Assembly: GCF_023746535.1 (NCBI RefSeq)
Contig: NZ_CP098747.1
Location: 3,957,501 to 4,021,500, forward strand
From: Sneathiella marina
Lineage (GTDB): Bacteria > Pseudomonadota > Alphaproteobacteria > Sneathiellales > Sneathiellaceae
Direction of reading: 5' to 3'
Length of the DNA stretch: 64,000 bases
In this document: positions 1-9,126 of the stretch, piece by piece
How positions within the stretch are numbered: position 1 is the stretch's first letter
Layout of the letters: every line of letters begins with the position of its first letter
Made by a program: the position numbers and the translations under genes
Notes under the pieces: model-generated
What the model saw: the letters and a program-made list of their open reading frames with translations, nothing else
Databases searched by the model: none
Told to the model about the DNA's origin: nothing

Positions 1-329
1 TTGCACTCCGCAATCACCTGCTTTGCCAATGAGGGAACATCACCATCTGCACTTACAACAGCATCAAAACCTTCCTTGCGAACCGCCTCTGCAGATGCAT
101 TTCCCACCGCAAATACTTTGACATTTCTAAATGCAGTTGCACGGCCTAACGCCCGTGCGCCATTGGCGCTGGTTACCAAAAGAGCCTGGACATTCTCGGT
201 TGTAATCTTGGTTCCTGGAAGATTTACAATCGTCATCATTGGCGCAAGGACAGCATCATATCCCTGTGTTCTTAATAACTTGGCGAGACGGCTGGCGTCC
301 GGTTCCGGGCGTGTAACTAGAATCTTCAT
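1..329 (-). CDS. hemD: Uroporphyrinogen-III synthase, N-terminal part (cut by window edge)
   Basis: The minus strand from the ATG at 329 reads MKILVTRPEPDASRLAKLL and runs open through the window edge for about 109 residues. The start matches the HemD fold: a VTRP motif after the first strand, then LLVTSANGARAL and VFAVGNASAEAV, which resemble the family's 'TSxNG' and 'VGxxTA' segments. HemD closes and inverts ring D of hydroxymethylbilane to give uroporphyrinogen III, the step after HemC in cytoplasmic tetrapyrrole synthesis. It starts 10 bases after the hemC stop on the same strand, so the two are probably one operon. No strong ribosome binding site is seen before the ATG, which fits translational coupling. 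The C-terminal half lies outside the window. Confidence 0.9.
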   Translation of the reverse strand, partial: MKILVTRPEPDASRLAKLLRTQGYDAVLAPMMTIVNLPGTKITTENVQALLVTSANGARALGRATAFRNVKVFAVGNASAEAVRKEGFDAVVSADGDVPSLAKQVIAEC

Positions 330-339
330 ATCAGCTACT

Positions 340-1281
340 CTACACCGGAAAGGAGAGCATGTCCTCTCCTGCGCTGTTCTTCAACTCATGGCCAATGCGT
401 TCTCCCAGCTCATGGGCTTGCGTTATCGGTCCAGTACCCTTGGCATCCAAACGGAGGGTACCATCGGGAGAGAGTAAGCTTGCCCTGAAATACAAATTTT
501 CAGCATCGACTATTTCGGCATAACCAGCAATTGGCGTTCGGCAGGAGCCATCAAGCACGGCCAGCATCGCCCTCTCACATTGAACACGTGAAAAACTGAC
601 CGCATCATTAATCGGTGCTAGCAACGCCTTAACATCCTTATCGCTTGTTCGGCGTTCGATGCCAATCGCGCCTTGGGCAACTGCCGGCAGCATTTCTTCA
701 GGACTTAGCAAATCGGTTACAACATTTTCTTTGCCCAGTCGCTTGAGGCCAGCATAGGCAAGAAGTGTCGCATCGGCTTCGCCCTCCTGCAATTTCCTCA
801 ATCGCGTGTCGACCGACCCGCGAAAAATACAAACCTCTAAATCAGGCCGCCGGTTGAGTATTTGCGCTTGGCGTCGAAGGCTTGATGTACCAACAATAGC
901 ACCTGCAGGCAGGTCTGCCAGGCGCGCGCCGTCGGCCGAAATGAAGACATCCCGTGCATCCTCCCGAGGAAGAATGCAGTCAATGACAAGGCCTTGCGGA
1001 AGCCGGGTTTCCATATCCTTCATGGAATGAACCGCAAAGTCGATGGTACCGGTGAGCAAGGCTTCTTCTATTTCCTTTACAAAGAGGCCTTTGCCGCCAA
1101 CTTCGCTCAAAGCCCGATCCTGTATCTGATCACCTGTCGTTTTAATGACGACGATCTCCAAATCCTGCGGAGTGAGGATATCGCTATGAGCTTCCAATAA
1201 ACGAACACGTGTTTCGTCGGCCTGAGCAAGGGCCAATGGGCTTCCTCTCGTTCCAATCTTGTATTTTTTAGCAATCGTCAT
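340..1281 (-). CDS. hemC: Porphobilinogen deaminase (hydroxymethylbilane synthase)
   Basis: A 313-residue protein of normal family length. It joins four porphobilinogen molecules into hydroxymethylbilane in the cytoplasm. Visible family marks are GTRGSPLALAQ (residues 10-20), KTTGD near 48, KGLFVKEIE near 64, FAVHSMKDM near 82 (catalytic Asp region), GTSSLRR at 131-137 and the dipyrromethane-cofactor cysteine C247 in DGSCRTPIAGY. The gene is divergent from tsaD (66-base gap) and is followed by hemD, the usual alphaproteobacterial arrangement. All key residues are present and nothing is odd. Confidence 0.97.
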   Translation of the reverse strand: MTIAKKYKIGTRGSPLALAQADETRVRLLEAHSDILTPQDLEIVVIKTTGDQIQDRALSEVGGKGLFVKEIEEALLTGTIDFAVHSMKDMETRLPQGLVIDCILPREDARDVFISADGARLADLPAGAIVGTSSLRRQAQILNRRPDLEVCIFRGSVDTRLRKLQEGEADATLLAYAGLKRLGKENVVTDLLSPEEMLPAVAQGAIGIERRTSDKDVKALLAPINDAVSFSRVQCERAMLAVLDGSCRTPIAGYAEIVDAENLYFRASLLSPDGTLRLDAKGTGPITQAHELGERIGHELKNSAGEDMLSFPV

Positions 1282-1347
1282 ATTGCGAGATCATCCGTCA
1301 AGTGTTAGAGCCATTATCAATCTGCACCGCTTTGTAATAGAAAACAA

Positions 1348-2418
1348 ATGTCAAAGAAACAAATAGTAGTCCTCGGGCTAGAAAGTAGTTGTGATGAGAC
1401 CGCCGCTTCCGTGGTAACGGGAGATGGCGCTATTCTATCAAATGTCGTCTTATCACAAACCGATGCCCATGCGCCCTTTGGGGGCGTAGTGCCGGAAATT
1501 GCAGCCCGGGCCCATATTGTACAGATGGATCGCCTCATCGCCCAGGCTATGACAGATGCAAATATCGATTTTTCGGACCTGTCTGCGGTCGCCGCAACTG
1601 CAGGGCCCGGTTTAATCGGCGGAGTACTGGTGGGACTGATGACCGCCAAAGCCATAGCTGCCGTGGCGGATATTCCATTGATCGGGATCAATCATCTTGA
1701 AGGTCATGCGTTGACTGCGCGCCTGACAGAAAAAACTACCTTTCCCTACCTGCTCCTGTTGGTTTCCGGCGGTCACTCCCAGTTACTGGTTGTAGAAGCA
1801 GTTGGAAAATACCGCCGCCTCGGCACAACGATCGATGACGCTGTCGGCGAAGCGTTTGATAAAACAGCGAAAATGCTGGAGTTGGGATTTCCGGGTGGCC
1901 CCGCCGTGGAACGGGCAGCTTTGTCAGGGGACCCAAAAAAATATGCGCTGCCGCGACCGATGAAGGGCCGAGAGGGCTGTAATTTTTCTTTCTCAGGCCT
2001 AAAAACAGCTGTCCGTCAGCTTCGTGAAAAAATGGGGCCTAATGCGACATCCCAAGAAATATCTGATCTCGCGGCTAGTTTTCAGCAAGCGGCTATCGAT
2101 AGCCTTGTAAACAGAACGCAACATGCTGTGGATATCTTTAAAGATGAGTTCCCGGATGGAGATACCCTCGTGGTTGCCGGCGGTGTTGCCGCTAATCAAT
2201 ATTTGAAACTGGAGCTAACAAAACTTACCCAGTTCTGCAAAATAAAACTTGCTGTTCCCCCGCCTGCTCTTTGCACAGACAATGGCGCCATGATCGCCTG
2301 GGCCGGCGTCGAAAAATATAAACTTGGGCAGTTTGATTCTCTGGCGCTTGCGGCACGGGCCCGCTGGCCTCTTGATCCAAATGCAGAGCCTGCACCCTAT
2401 GCGGGCTATAAAGCCTGA
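1348..2418 (+). CDS. tsaD: tRNA N6-threonylcarbamoyladenosine (t6A) synthase subunit TsaD
   Basis: A 356-residue Kae1/TsaD protein, formerly called Gcp. With TsaB and TsaE it transfers the threonylcarbamoyl group to A37 of tRNAs that read ANN codons. It opens with VLGLESSCDETAAS. The iron/zinc ligands H116 and H120 lie in INHLEGH, LLVSGGHSQL follows, and CTDNGAMIAWAG near residue 308 supplies the acidic ligand. The start at 1348 is preceded by an A-rich tract but no strong Shine-Dalgarno sequence. rpiA follows after 20 bases on the same strand, so the two may be co-transcribed. tsaD divergent from hemC is a familiar alphaproteobacterial order. Confidence 0.97.
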   Translation: MSKKQIVVLGLESSCDETAASVVTGDGAILSNVVLSQTDAHAPFGGVVPEIAARAHIVQMDRLIAQAMTDANIDFSDLSAVAATAGPGLIGGVLVGLMTAKAIAAVADIPLIGINHLEGHALTARLTEKTTFPYLLLLVSGGHSQLLVVEAVGKYRRLGTTIDDAVGEAFDKTAKMLELGFPGGPAVERAALSGDPKKYALPRPMKGREGCNFSFSGLKTAVRQLREKMGPNATSQEISDLAASFQQAAIDSLVNRTQHAVDIFKDEFPDGDTLVVAGGVAANQYLKLELTKLTQFCKIKLAVPPPALCTDNGAMIAWAGVEKYKLGQFDSLALAARARWPLDPNAEPAPYAGYKA

Positions 2419-2438
2419 CTTAAAAAGGATACGAGAAC

Positions 2439-3119
2439 ATGACAGAAGACGATCAAAAACAAGCAGCGGCGAAAGCTGCGGTGGCATATATCGAAGACGG
2501 CATGGTTCTCGGCCTTGGCACAGGCTCCTGTGCAGCAAAAATGGTTGATTTGCTGGGAGAGCGGGTTCAAGCCGGCTTGAATGTAATTGGCATCCCTACG
2601 TCGGAAGCCACCGCAAAACAAGCCACCAATCTAGGCATAAAGATAGCTGGTTTCGACCAAGTTAAGATTATTGATCTGACAATCGACGGGACAGATGAGG
2701 TCGACCCGCAGCGACGCCTTATTAAGGGAGGAGGAGGTGCTCATCTACGCGAAAAAATAGTGGCCTCCCTTTCCGATCGAATGATCGTCATCGCCGAGGC
2801 AAAGAAACGCGTACAACAACTTGGTGCCTTTAAATTGCCGGTAGAGGTTGTGCGGTTTTCGGCACCGGCCCTTATGCCAAAAATAAGCGCCCTGGGTTGC
2901 ACCCCGTCTCTCAGGCAGGATAGCAAAGATGATCTTTTTCATACTGATGAAGGAAATTACATCATCGATTGTGATTTTGGAGCCATTTCAGAACCGGAGA
3001 GCCTCGCGCTTACCCTCAGCACAATGCCGGGCGTAGTTGAGCATGGACTGTTTATTGATTACGCTGACACAATCATTATCGGAACAAATGACGGTGTCGA
3101 AATAATAGGTGCAACATAA
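2439..3119 (+). CDS. rpiA: Ribose-5-phosphate isomerase A
   Basis: A 226-residue RpiA-family enzyme that interconverts ribose 5-phosphate and ribulose 5-phosphate. Family motifs are GLGTGSCAAKMV (about residues 25-36, phosphate loop), TIDGTDEVDP near 87 with the catalytic acidic residues, and KGGGGAHLREK near 98 with the catalytic lysine region. An AAGGA ribosome binding site lies 8 to 12 bases before the ATG. The gene sits between tsaD (20-base gap) and a beta-hydroxyacid dehydrogenase gene (20-base gap), so a three- or four-gene plus-strand operon is likely. Length and motifs are normal. Confidence 0.96.
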   Translation: MTEDDQKQAAAKAAVAYIEDGMVLGLGTGSCAAKMVDLLGERVQAGLNVIGIPTSEATAKQATNLGIKIAGFDQVKIIDLTIDGTDEVDPQRRLIKGGGGAHLREKIVASLSDRMIVIAEAKKRVQQLGAFKLPVEVVRFSAPALMPKISALGCTPSLRQDSKDDLFHTDEGNYIIDCDFGAISEPESLALTLSTMPGVVEHGLFIDYADTIIIGTNDGVEIIGAT

Positions 3120-3139
3120 GTAAATAGGGAATTATTCAA

Positions 3140-4093
3140 ATGGAAGTAGGGTTCATCGGACTAGGAAATGTGGGCGGAAAACTTGCTGGGTGCCTACAAC
3201 GAAATGGTTTTAACATAACTGTTCGCGATCTGGATAAAAATACTGCCGCCCCTTTCCTGGAAGCAGGCGCGAAATGGGCGGATAGCCCGAAAGCCATGGC
3301 CGAAGCTTGTGACGTTATCATTACATGCCTCCCGAGCCCCGCCGCGAGTTCCGCCGTCATGGAATCCGAAGATGGTATCCTTGCCGGTTTAACCGCGGGG
3401 AAAATATGGGCGGAAATGAGCACAACAGATGAGCAGGAAGTTAAAAGACTGGGCGCCCTTGTAAAAGCCCGCGGCGCATTTCCGGTCGATTGCCCGGTCT
3501 CCGGCGGATGCCATCGGGCTGCCACCGGAAATATTTCCATTTTCGCGGGGTGCGATCGTCCGGTTTTTGAGAAGATGCTACCGCTGCTCACAACCATGGG
3601 GCGTCGGGTACTCCATACTGGTGATTTGGGATCAGCATCGGTACTGAAAGTTGTTACAAATTATTTATGTACCGTACATCTGGTAGCATTGGGTGAAGCT
3701 CTGATGACTTCGAAAATGGCGGGCATGGATCTCGCGACGGCGTATGAGGCCATCCGTATTTCATCAGGCAATTCTTTTGTTCATGAAACCGAAAGTCAGG
3801 TCATCCTGAACGGTAGCCGTGATATCAACTTCACCATGGATTTGGTCGTCAAGGATGTCAGCCTTTTTCAATCTGTTGCCGATAAACATAAGGTTCCATT
3901 GGAGATATCTCCGTTGGTTCTTGATATTTTCAAAGATGGGGAAAGACGCTATGGCCCGCGCGAATGGTCGCCAAATATAGTCGCCCGGCTTGAAGAAGCC
4001 TGCGATGCAAAATTACTCGCCTCCGGGTTCCCGGCGGAAATACACGATGATGAGCCGGAGGAATCTGGATACGAAGTTGTCGTAAATCGCTAA
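3140..4093 (+). CDS. 3-hydroxyisobutyrate dehydrogenase-family NAD(P) oxidoreductase
   Basis: A 317-residue beta-hydroxyacid dehydrogenase. The N-terminal Rossmann domain starts with VGFIGLGNVGGKLAG (glycine-rich loop at residues 6-13), followed by DLDKN as the cofactor-ribose acidic end. The substrate loop VDCPVSGGCHRAATG (about 116-130) and the catalytic-lysine helix with LKVVTNYL (about 172) are present. The family includes 3-hydroxyisobutyrate, tartronate-semialdehyde and related dehydrogenases, and the substrate cannot be read from sequence alone. The canonical GxMG is GNVG here, and the C-terminal tail after residue 290 is longer and more acidic than usual. It follows rpiA by 20 bases. 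Confidence 0.85.
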   Translation: MEVGFIGLGNVGGKLAGCLQRNGFNITVRDLDKNTAAPFLEAGAKWADSPKAMAEACDVIITCLPSPAASSAVMESEDGILAGLTAGKIWAEMSTTDEQEVKRLGALVKARGAFPVDCPVSGGCHRAATGNISIFAGCDRPVFEKMLPLLTTMGRRVLHTGDLGSASVLKVVTNYLCTVHLVALGEALMTSKMAGMDLATAYEAIRISSGNSFVHETESQVILNGSRDINFTMDLVVKDVSLFQSVADKHKVPLEISPLVLDIFKDGERRYGPREWSPNIVARLEEACDAKLLASGFPAEIHDDEPEESGYEVVVNR

Positions 4094-4123
4094 ATCTACC
4101 TTTTGGCCATTATGGAGCTTTGA

Positions 4124-4873
4124 TTGAGCTTGCTCCGCCCGGACAGGACCGATACGGTAAATTCTTATCTTGTCCGGGGGGAAAGACTTGAGAACAATAC
4201 TTTTATCTCATGCATCTATTATCGCTTTACGGTGAAGTACAAGCGACTGGTCATTTTGATCATTCTCTATGCCGCTTTATTTTGGGGCGGATTAATTGCG
4301 GGTGAGTGGCTGACAGGACTACTCAACCCCGAGCCCGAAACAACCGAAGGCCACGCCACACAAATGATGGTTGCGATGACGGCAATAGTTTTTGTCGTAG
4401 TCTCAGCAATACCCTTCGTGCCAGGCGCCGAAATCGGATTGGGCCTGTTAATGGTCATGGGAACGCAGGTTCTCTTCTTGGTTTATTTTTGCATGGTCCT
4501 TGCGCTGAACATTTCGTTTATATTCGGTCGTTTCGTGCCGACCCGCGCGACAATCGCAACGTTTGAATTTTTCGGGTTAAAAAAAGCCAGTGATTTGGCA
4601 AGAGAAATGGCACCGTTGTCCAAAAAAGAGAGGCTGGTTATTCTGACAGATAAAGCTCCTCGTTACATTATTCCGTTTTTATTGAAACACAGATATCTCG
4701 CTCTTGCAGTCGCTCTCAATATACCTGGGAATACGCTGATCGGCGGCGGAGGCGGCATTGCGTTCATTGCAGGGCTGAGTGGGATATATTCCTTCCCAGC
4801 CTACATACTCACGATCTTGATCGCCGTCGCTCCGGTGCCATTGGTTTTCTATTTTTCCAGCCGCGCCTTCTAA
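4124..4873 (+). CDS. Multi-pass membrane protein, possibly distantly VTT/DedA-like
   Basis: A 249-residue hydrophobic protein with about four to five membrane segments (residues about 42-62, 83-105, 110-135, 190-215 and 220-245). Two features recall the VTT/DedA fold: FVPGAEIGLGLL in the first half and the glycine-rich LNIPGNTLIGGGGGIAF in the second. I infer a distant link to that family of lipid or ion transporters and cannot confirm it. The start is TTG at 4124, supported by GGAG six bases upstream. A GTG at 4232, just before the first membrane helix, is an alternative that lacks a ribosome binding site. The gene lies 30 bases after the dehydrogenase and converges with the adenylate cyclase gene. 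Confidence 0.6.
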   Translation: MSLLRPDRTDTVNSYLVRGERLENNTFISCIYYRFTVKYKRLVILIILYAALFWGGLIAGEWLTGLLNPEPETTEGHATQMMVAMTAIVFVVVSAIPFVPGAEIGLGLLMVMGTQVLFLVYFCMVLALNISFIFGRFVPTRATIATFEFFGLKKASDLAREMAPLSKKERLVILTDKAPRYIIPFLLKHRYLALAVALNIPGNTLIGGGGGIAFIAGLSGIYSFPAYILTILIAVAPVPLVFYFSSRAF

Positions 4874-4875
4874 GA

Positions 4876-7851
4876 TTAGTCTTTGGTGTCACTCTTTTCG
4901 TTGCCGTTGTCTTCTTCGGCAATTTGCGACAACACTCTTTGAAGAAGAGCTTCTGTTTTTCGGCGGCCTGCCGATGACATATCCTTCAAATTAATGTCCA
5001 GCTTCAGATTCTGGAATTCTTCATGGATAGTATTAACGGATTGCAATGCTTCATCCCGCTCATTCAATATCTCATAAGTCGCAATCGGAAATTTGATACC
5101 TTTAACTGATACTTGGTTTTTGTTTCCACATTGTATTTCATCTTTGATATTTGCATAGGTTTCATGGGAAATTCGTATTTCTCCCGTTGCTGCCGTTGAT
5201 TCCAAACGAGAGGCAATATTTACTCCATTCCCAATCGCTGTATAATCCATTCGTTCTGAACTCCCAAAATTTCCAACTGTGCAGTATCCGGTATTGATCC
5301 CAATGCGACTCTGAAGCGGTTTTTCTATACCAATCTCGAACCACTCCTCATTCAGTTCCTGTAAACGTTTTTTCATGACAAGTGCCATTTTTGCACAGGC
5401 AACGGCATCTTCCTTGACACCACGGCTTTCAGGATCACCAAAAAATATAACAATCGCATCTCCGACAAATTTATCAATTGTCGCGCCATGTGCTAATGCA
5501 ATCTCGGACATTTCCGTTAAATACTGATTGAGAATTCGCGTAAGGTCTTCAGCTTCAAGACGCTCCGTAATCTCTGTAAAGCCAACGATATCAGAGAAAA
5601 ATACTGTTAGTTTTTTACGCCTGCTCGTAATATCGCCGCGGTTGGTTCCTTCAAAAATAGACGCATAAACCTGCGGTGACAGATATTTTGCAAGCTGGTT
5701 CGACAACCGCTCCAGCGCGGTAGATTGCTCAGCAATGGCCTCTTCCTGCTGCTTGATTTTCGTAATATCGGAATATACCGCTACGGTACTACCGTCTTCC
5801 GCTTTACGTTCATTGATCAAAATCCAGCGCCCGTTAACCCGCCGCTGAACATATGAACTTGAAGGTTTATGGTGGTTCACAAGACTTTCCGCAATCCACT
5901 CTTCATGCCGCCCAACAGCGTCTTCAATGAAATCCTGATCCGCCGCCTCTCGCATGATCGTCTCGAAGGTCTTGCCATACTGCAAGTCGATGGATTGATC
6001 AGGGAAAAACTGGCTGCAATACACGCTATTGCAAACAACCAGTCGGTCATTCGCATCATATAACGAAAACCCTTCTGAAATATTCTCAATGGCGTTTACC
6101 AAACGCCTTCGGGTGACTTCCAGTTCCCGATGATTGGATTCCTGTATCTCCACCGCCGTATCCCTGAAGACTGCCAGTGCATTTGCCATGGATCCCAGCT
6201 CGTCATTTCTATCTCGAGAGGGAATAGCAATCGCGGTATCACCGCCCGCCAGTCTTGTCATGGTATCTGTAATATTTTCCAGCGGCCGGATTATCCTTGG
6301 TCGAATGTAGAATACCATCACGAGTAAAGCTGTTAACACACTTGCCATGGCGACGAGTATAAGAAAGGCTTTTCCTGAAGCGACAACCTTTCCAGAATGT
6401 AATTCAGCCACAACGCTTCTGTCTTTTGCCGTCGAAACAAGATCAGCAACTTCCTTGTTCAGTTCCAGTGATATGGCCCTATTCTTGGTCAGTGATTCCA
6501 CAGCACGTTTTGAATATTCCAATTCACTTCGGCGTGTTTCAAAGAGATTATTGTCTGTTGTCCCAATATCCAACAAGCGGACCGTACTTGCTGCAAGATC
6601 ATTATTCCGTGACGATTCTGAAATATCCTCAAGCATGTCAACAATTCGATCTGAGGAAGCTTCAAATCTTTCCTGAAATGGGCCGATCAATGACATATCG
6701 GATACATTGGCTGCTTCACTTAAGATACCAGCGACGAGATTTCCTTCAGCACGGAGCGAAAGCAACAATTGTAATGTATTGGCACCGATATCAATCAAAT
6801 GATTTATCTCAGCAGATGATGTTGTTGCTTCTTTCTGCGCAGCACTGTCTAGAGATTGCAGATTAGACATCATCATTTGTGAAAACACCTGTTGAAAGCT
6901 CGCATAAGCAGCTTGTAGATAGGTATATTGCTCAATCAATTCGGGAGAAATAACGTTTTCATTGATATCTTGTTGGCGAAAAGAAAGTTGCTTTAAGGAA
7001 AAGATGTCATTTTCACTCTGGCCGATATCAAGAACAGACTGACCAAGCAACACATAAGCCCGGCCACTTTCACTTTGTTGAAGTTTTTTGCCAAGACTGT
7101 CAACGGCTTTTTCTAGCTGGTCAAACTCGCCACGTAAGGTTTCCAGTCGCTTCGGATCTCTCAGGAATATTGCCTCTGACAGCAGGTCTTCAGCAGTATC
7201 AATATTTGTTCGATAGGCGAGAATGGTATTGACTGAAGTCATGGAATCGCCGATCAGGGCCCGAAGATTATCGCCGCTTTTCGCAGAAATTTTTTCACCG
7301 TCCAGAACAAAATTAAATACGGCATCATCAATCAGGGGCTCCATCGTCAGCAGAAAAGACTGATGGATCCGAGCAAGTTCTGCTGTGTTCCTTTCTGTTT
7401 CACTTTTTTCAGCCAGCCGCAATTCGACATCATTCTTCAAATGTGTAAGGCTGGCGGATAATTCCTTTTCTAATTCGTTCAGTTTTCCCCATTTTTCAAT
7501 ATCACCGGACTTAATCGGCGAATTCTCTATGGCCAATCTTAATTTGGCAATTCGCTGATCGAGGGTTTCAATTGTTTTTCGATGATCTCCCATATTGGTA
7601 TTGACCATCAGATCAGGTGCGGAGGAAGAAATTTCGGCGGCATATTCAGCCAATTTCAAAGCGGATTCCATCTCCGGCAGGCTCTGTTTTGTGATCTGAT
7701 CTGTCGACAGAGAAACATGGACAAAAGAATACCAGGCTATTATCCCGGCAATCACGCTCATCGAGGCCAGTAAGCTCAGTGCCAGGAACAGCTTACCATT
7801 GATTTTAAGGTCTAAAAATGTACGTTTTCTATGCGCATTGTCTTCAATCAT
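4876..7851 (-). CDS. Membrane class III adenylate cyclase: periplasmic sensor-HAMP-PAS-CHD
   Basis: A 991-residue transmembrane cyclase. It has a membrane helix at about 21-45, a large, mostly helical periplasmic region (about 46-495), a second membrane helix (about 496-517), HAMP (about 518-570), a PAS-like domain (about 585-700) and a class III cyclase domain (about 745-930). The catalytic set is complete: metal aspartates D754 (FSDIVGFT) and D798 (VGDAIV), K794 and T871 as an adenine-selecting pair, and N878 and R882. It should make cAMP. The long helical-bundle sensor resembles the TorS type, which reads a periplasmic binding protein. Its start overlaps by 8 bases the end of such a binding-protein gene, which strongly suggests a partnership. 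The acidic tail after residue 930 looks disordered. Confidence 0.88.
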   Translation of the reverse strand: MIEDNAHRKRTFLDLKINGKLFLALSLLASMSVIAGIIAWYSFVHVSLSTDQITKQSLPEMESALKLAEYAAEISSSAPDLMVNTNMGDHRKTIETLDQRIAKLRLAIENSPIKSGDIEKWGKLNELEKELSASLTHLKNDVELRLAEKSETERNTAELARIHQSFLLTMEPLIDDAVFNFVLDGEKISAKSGDNLRALIGDSMTSVNTILAYRTNIDTAEDLLSEAIFLRDPKRLETLRGEFDQLEKAVDSLGKKLQQSESGRAYVLLGQSVLDIGQSENDIFSLKQLSFRQQDINENVISPELIEQYTYLQAAYASFQQVFSQMMMSNLQSLDSAAQKEATTSSAEINHLIDIGANTLQLLLSLRAEGNLVAGILSEAANVSDMSLIGPFQERFEASSDRIVDMLEDISESSRNNDLAASTVRLLDIGTTDNNLFETRRSELEYSKRAVESLTKNRAISLELNKEVADLVSTAKDRSVVAELHSGKVVASGKAFLILVAMASVLTALLVMVFYIRPRIIRPLENITDTMTRLAGGDTAIAIPSRDRNDELGSMANALAVFRDTAVEIQESNHRELEVTRRRLVNAIENISEGFSLYDANDRLVVCNSVYCSQFFPDQSIDLQYGKTFETIMREAADQDFIEDAVGRHEEWIAESLVNHHKPSSSYVQRRVNGRWILINERKAEDGSTVAVYSDITKIKQQEEAIAEQSTALERLSNQLAKYLSPQVYASIFEGTNRGDITSRRKKLTVFFSDIVGFTEITERLEAEDLTRILNQYLTEMSEIALAHGATIDKFVGDAIVIFFGDPESRGVKEDAVACAKMALVMKKRLQELNEEWFEIGIEKPLQSRIGINTGYCTVGNFGSSERMDYTAIGNGVNIASRLESTAATGEIRISHETYANIKDEIQCGNKNQVSVKGIKFPIATYEILNERDEALQSVNTIHEEFQNLKLDINLKDMSSAGRRKTEALLQRVLSQIAEEDNGNEKSDTKD

Positions 7852-9031
7852 TTGGAAGTTCTTCTATTGCGTTATATTTTCCTCCGGCAAGTATTTCTGT
7901 CAAAAACACCCCCTCCATGCCCTGATTATCGTCAGGACCGAACACAAGATCAATTCCACCCAGTTCAAATTGTGCTTTTCGATCTATTTGGTCAATAAAC
8001 CCTTCACGGGTCGGCTTGTTTCCCAACCTCTGCAAAATTGCGACAACCAACTTACCCGCTATGTACCCCTCCAGCGACACGAACCCGGGTTCCAAGGAAG
8101 AGTTTAAGTTTCTTAGGGATTTTTTATATTGGACAACCAAGGGAATACTATTGTCCGTTGGAAAAGGAACCACTTGAGTGACATAGACTTTCTCCCCATT
8201 CCCATCCAGTTCAGTTGCCAAAGCTTTACTGCCTACGAATGAAATATTCAAAAACACAACATCAATGTTCAATTGGCGGGCTAATTTTATGAATTTTGCG
8301 CTTGCTTTGTATGTTCCGATCATGGCGATAGCTTGTGGATCACCGGCGCGAATTGACAGCAAGGCTCTTTTAATCGCAGTCGTATTACGCAGATATTTAC
8401 CTTCAGCAACAACTTTCAAATCTCTTTTTTCAAGCGCCTTCGTGACCCCTGCAAGGCCTGCTCGCCCAAAGGAATCGTCCTGATAGAAAACCGCGACCCG
8501 TGTTATCCCCAAGTCTTTGGTAAGATGCGCTATCCAGGCTTCTGTTTCCTGCTCATAAGAAGCACGGACATTCACAACATTTCGCAACGCAGGATCTCGT
8601 AAAAACGCCGCGCCGGTAAAAGGGGCGATAAAAGGAATATTGGCATGGGTTGCGATTGGCTGAACTGCTTTCGCTGTTGGTGTTCCGACACCGCCTATTA
8701 GGGCAAAGACCTTATCGACTTCCAAAAGCTGGTTAACGTTCTCAATCGCTTTTCCCGGATCATAACCATCATCATAGGATTTTAAGGCCAGGCGGCGACC
8801 GTGAACCCCTCCCATTTCATTTGCTTCATGGAAAGCTGCCAAAATACCATCCCGCATGCCCTGCCCAAGTGCAGAAGCAGGCCCTTCAATTGCAGCAGAT
8901 TGGCCAAATAGAATTTCTGTGTCACTAATACCGGTTTCCGCATATGAAAACCGAGAAAATTCCAATGACGCACCAAGACAAAAAGCTGCAAGCAAGATTG
9001 GGCGAGCGCTTTCACAAAGTTTTTTTATCAA
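7844..9031 (-). CDS. Periplasmic branched-chain amino-acid-type ligand-binding protein
   Basis: A 395-residue type I periplasmic binding protein (Peripla_BP_6/LivK class). It has an N-terminal signal peptide ending near ...SYAE (about residue 31), then ILFGQSAAIEGPASALGQGMRDGI, ALIGGVGTPTAKAVQPIA and the hinge segment VAVFYQDDSFGRAGL. The start is TTG at 9031, with an AGG-containing site just upstream. No ABC permease or ATPase gene is adjacent. Instead its 3' end overlaps the adenylate cyclase by 8 bases. I infer that the protein presents a ligand to the cyclase sensor domain, as TorT does for TorS, and is not feeding a transporter. The ligand is unknown. A transporter elsewhere in the genome remains possible. 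Confidence 0.88.
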   Translation of the reverse strand: MIKKLCESARPILLAAFCLGASLEFSRFSYAETGISDTEILFGQSAAIEGPASALGQGMRDGILAAFHEANEMGGVHGRRLALKSYDDGYDPGKAIENVNQLLEVDKVFALIGGVGTPTAKAVQPIATHANIPFIAPFTGAAFLRDPALRNVVNVRASYEQETEAWIAHLTKDLGITRVAVFYQDDSFGRAGLAGVTKALEKRDLKVVAEGKYLRNTTAIKRALLSIRAGDPQAIAMIGTYKASAKFIKLARQLNIDVVFLNISFVGSKALATELDGNGEKVYVTQVVPFPTDNSIPLVVQYKKSLRNLNSSLEPGFVSLEGYIAGKLVVAILQRLGNKPTREGFIDQIDRKAQFELGGIDLVFGPDDNQGMEGVFLTEILAGGKYNAIEELPND

Positions 9032-9126
9032 AACCGCCTAAGTATCCCTCTAAGATAGTCTGAATCGCACCATATTGGCGATTTGTACTATAACGACGTC
9101 AACTAACAATATATCTCCAATGACAT

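Noticed and set aside
1-477. Plus-strand open frame of 158 codons
   Set aside because: It is the reverse of hemD and the 3' end of hemC, which both show clear family motifs.
4876-7851. Loss of the IGD aspartate in the cyclase (IGN here)
   Set aside because: In mammalian class III cyclases this position is also Asn (GNTVN); all six essential positions are present.
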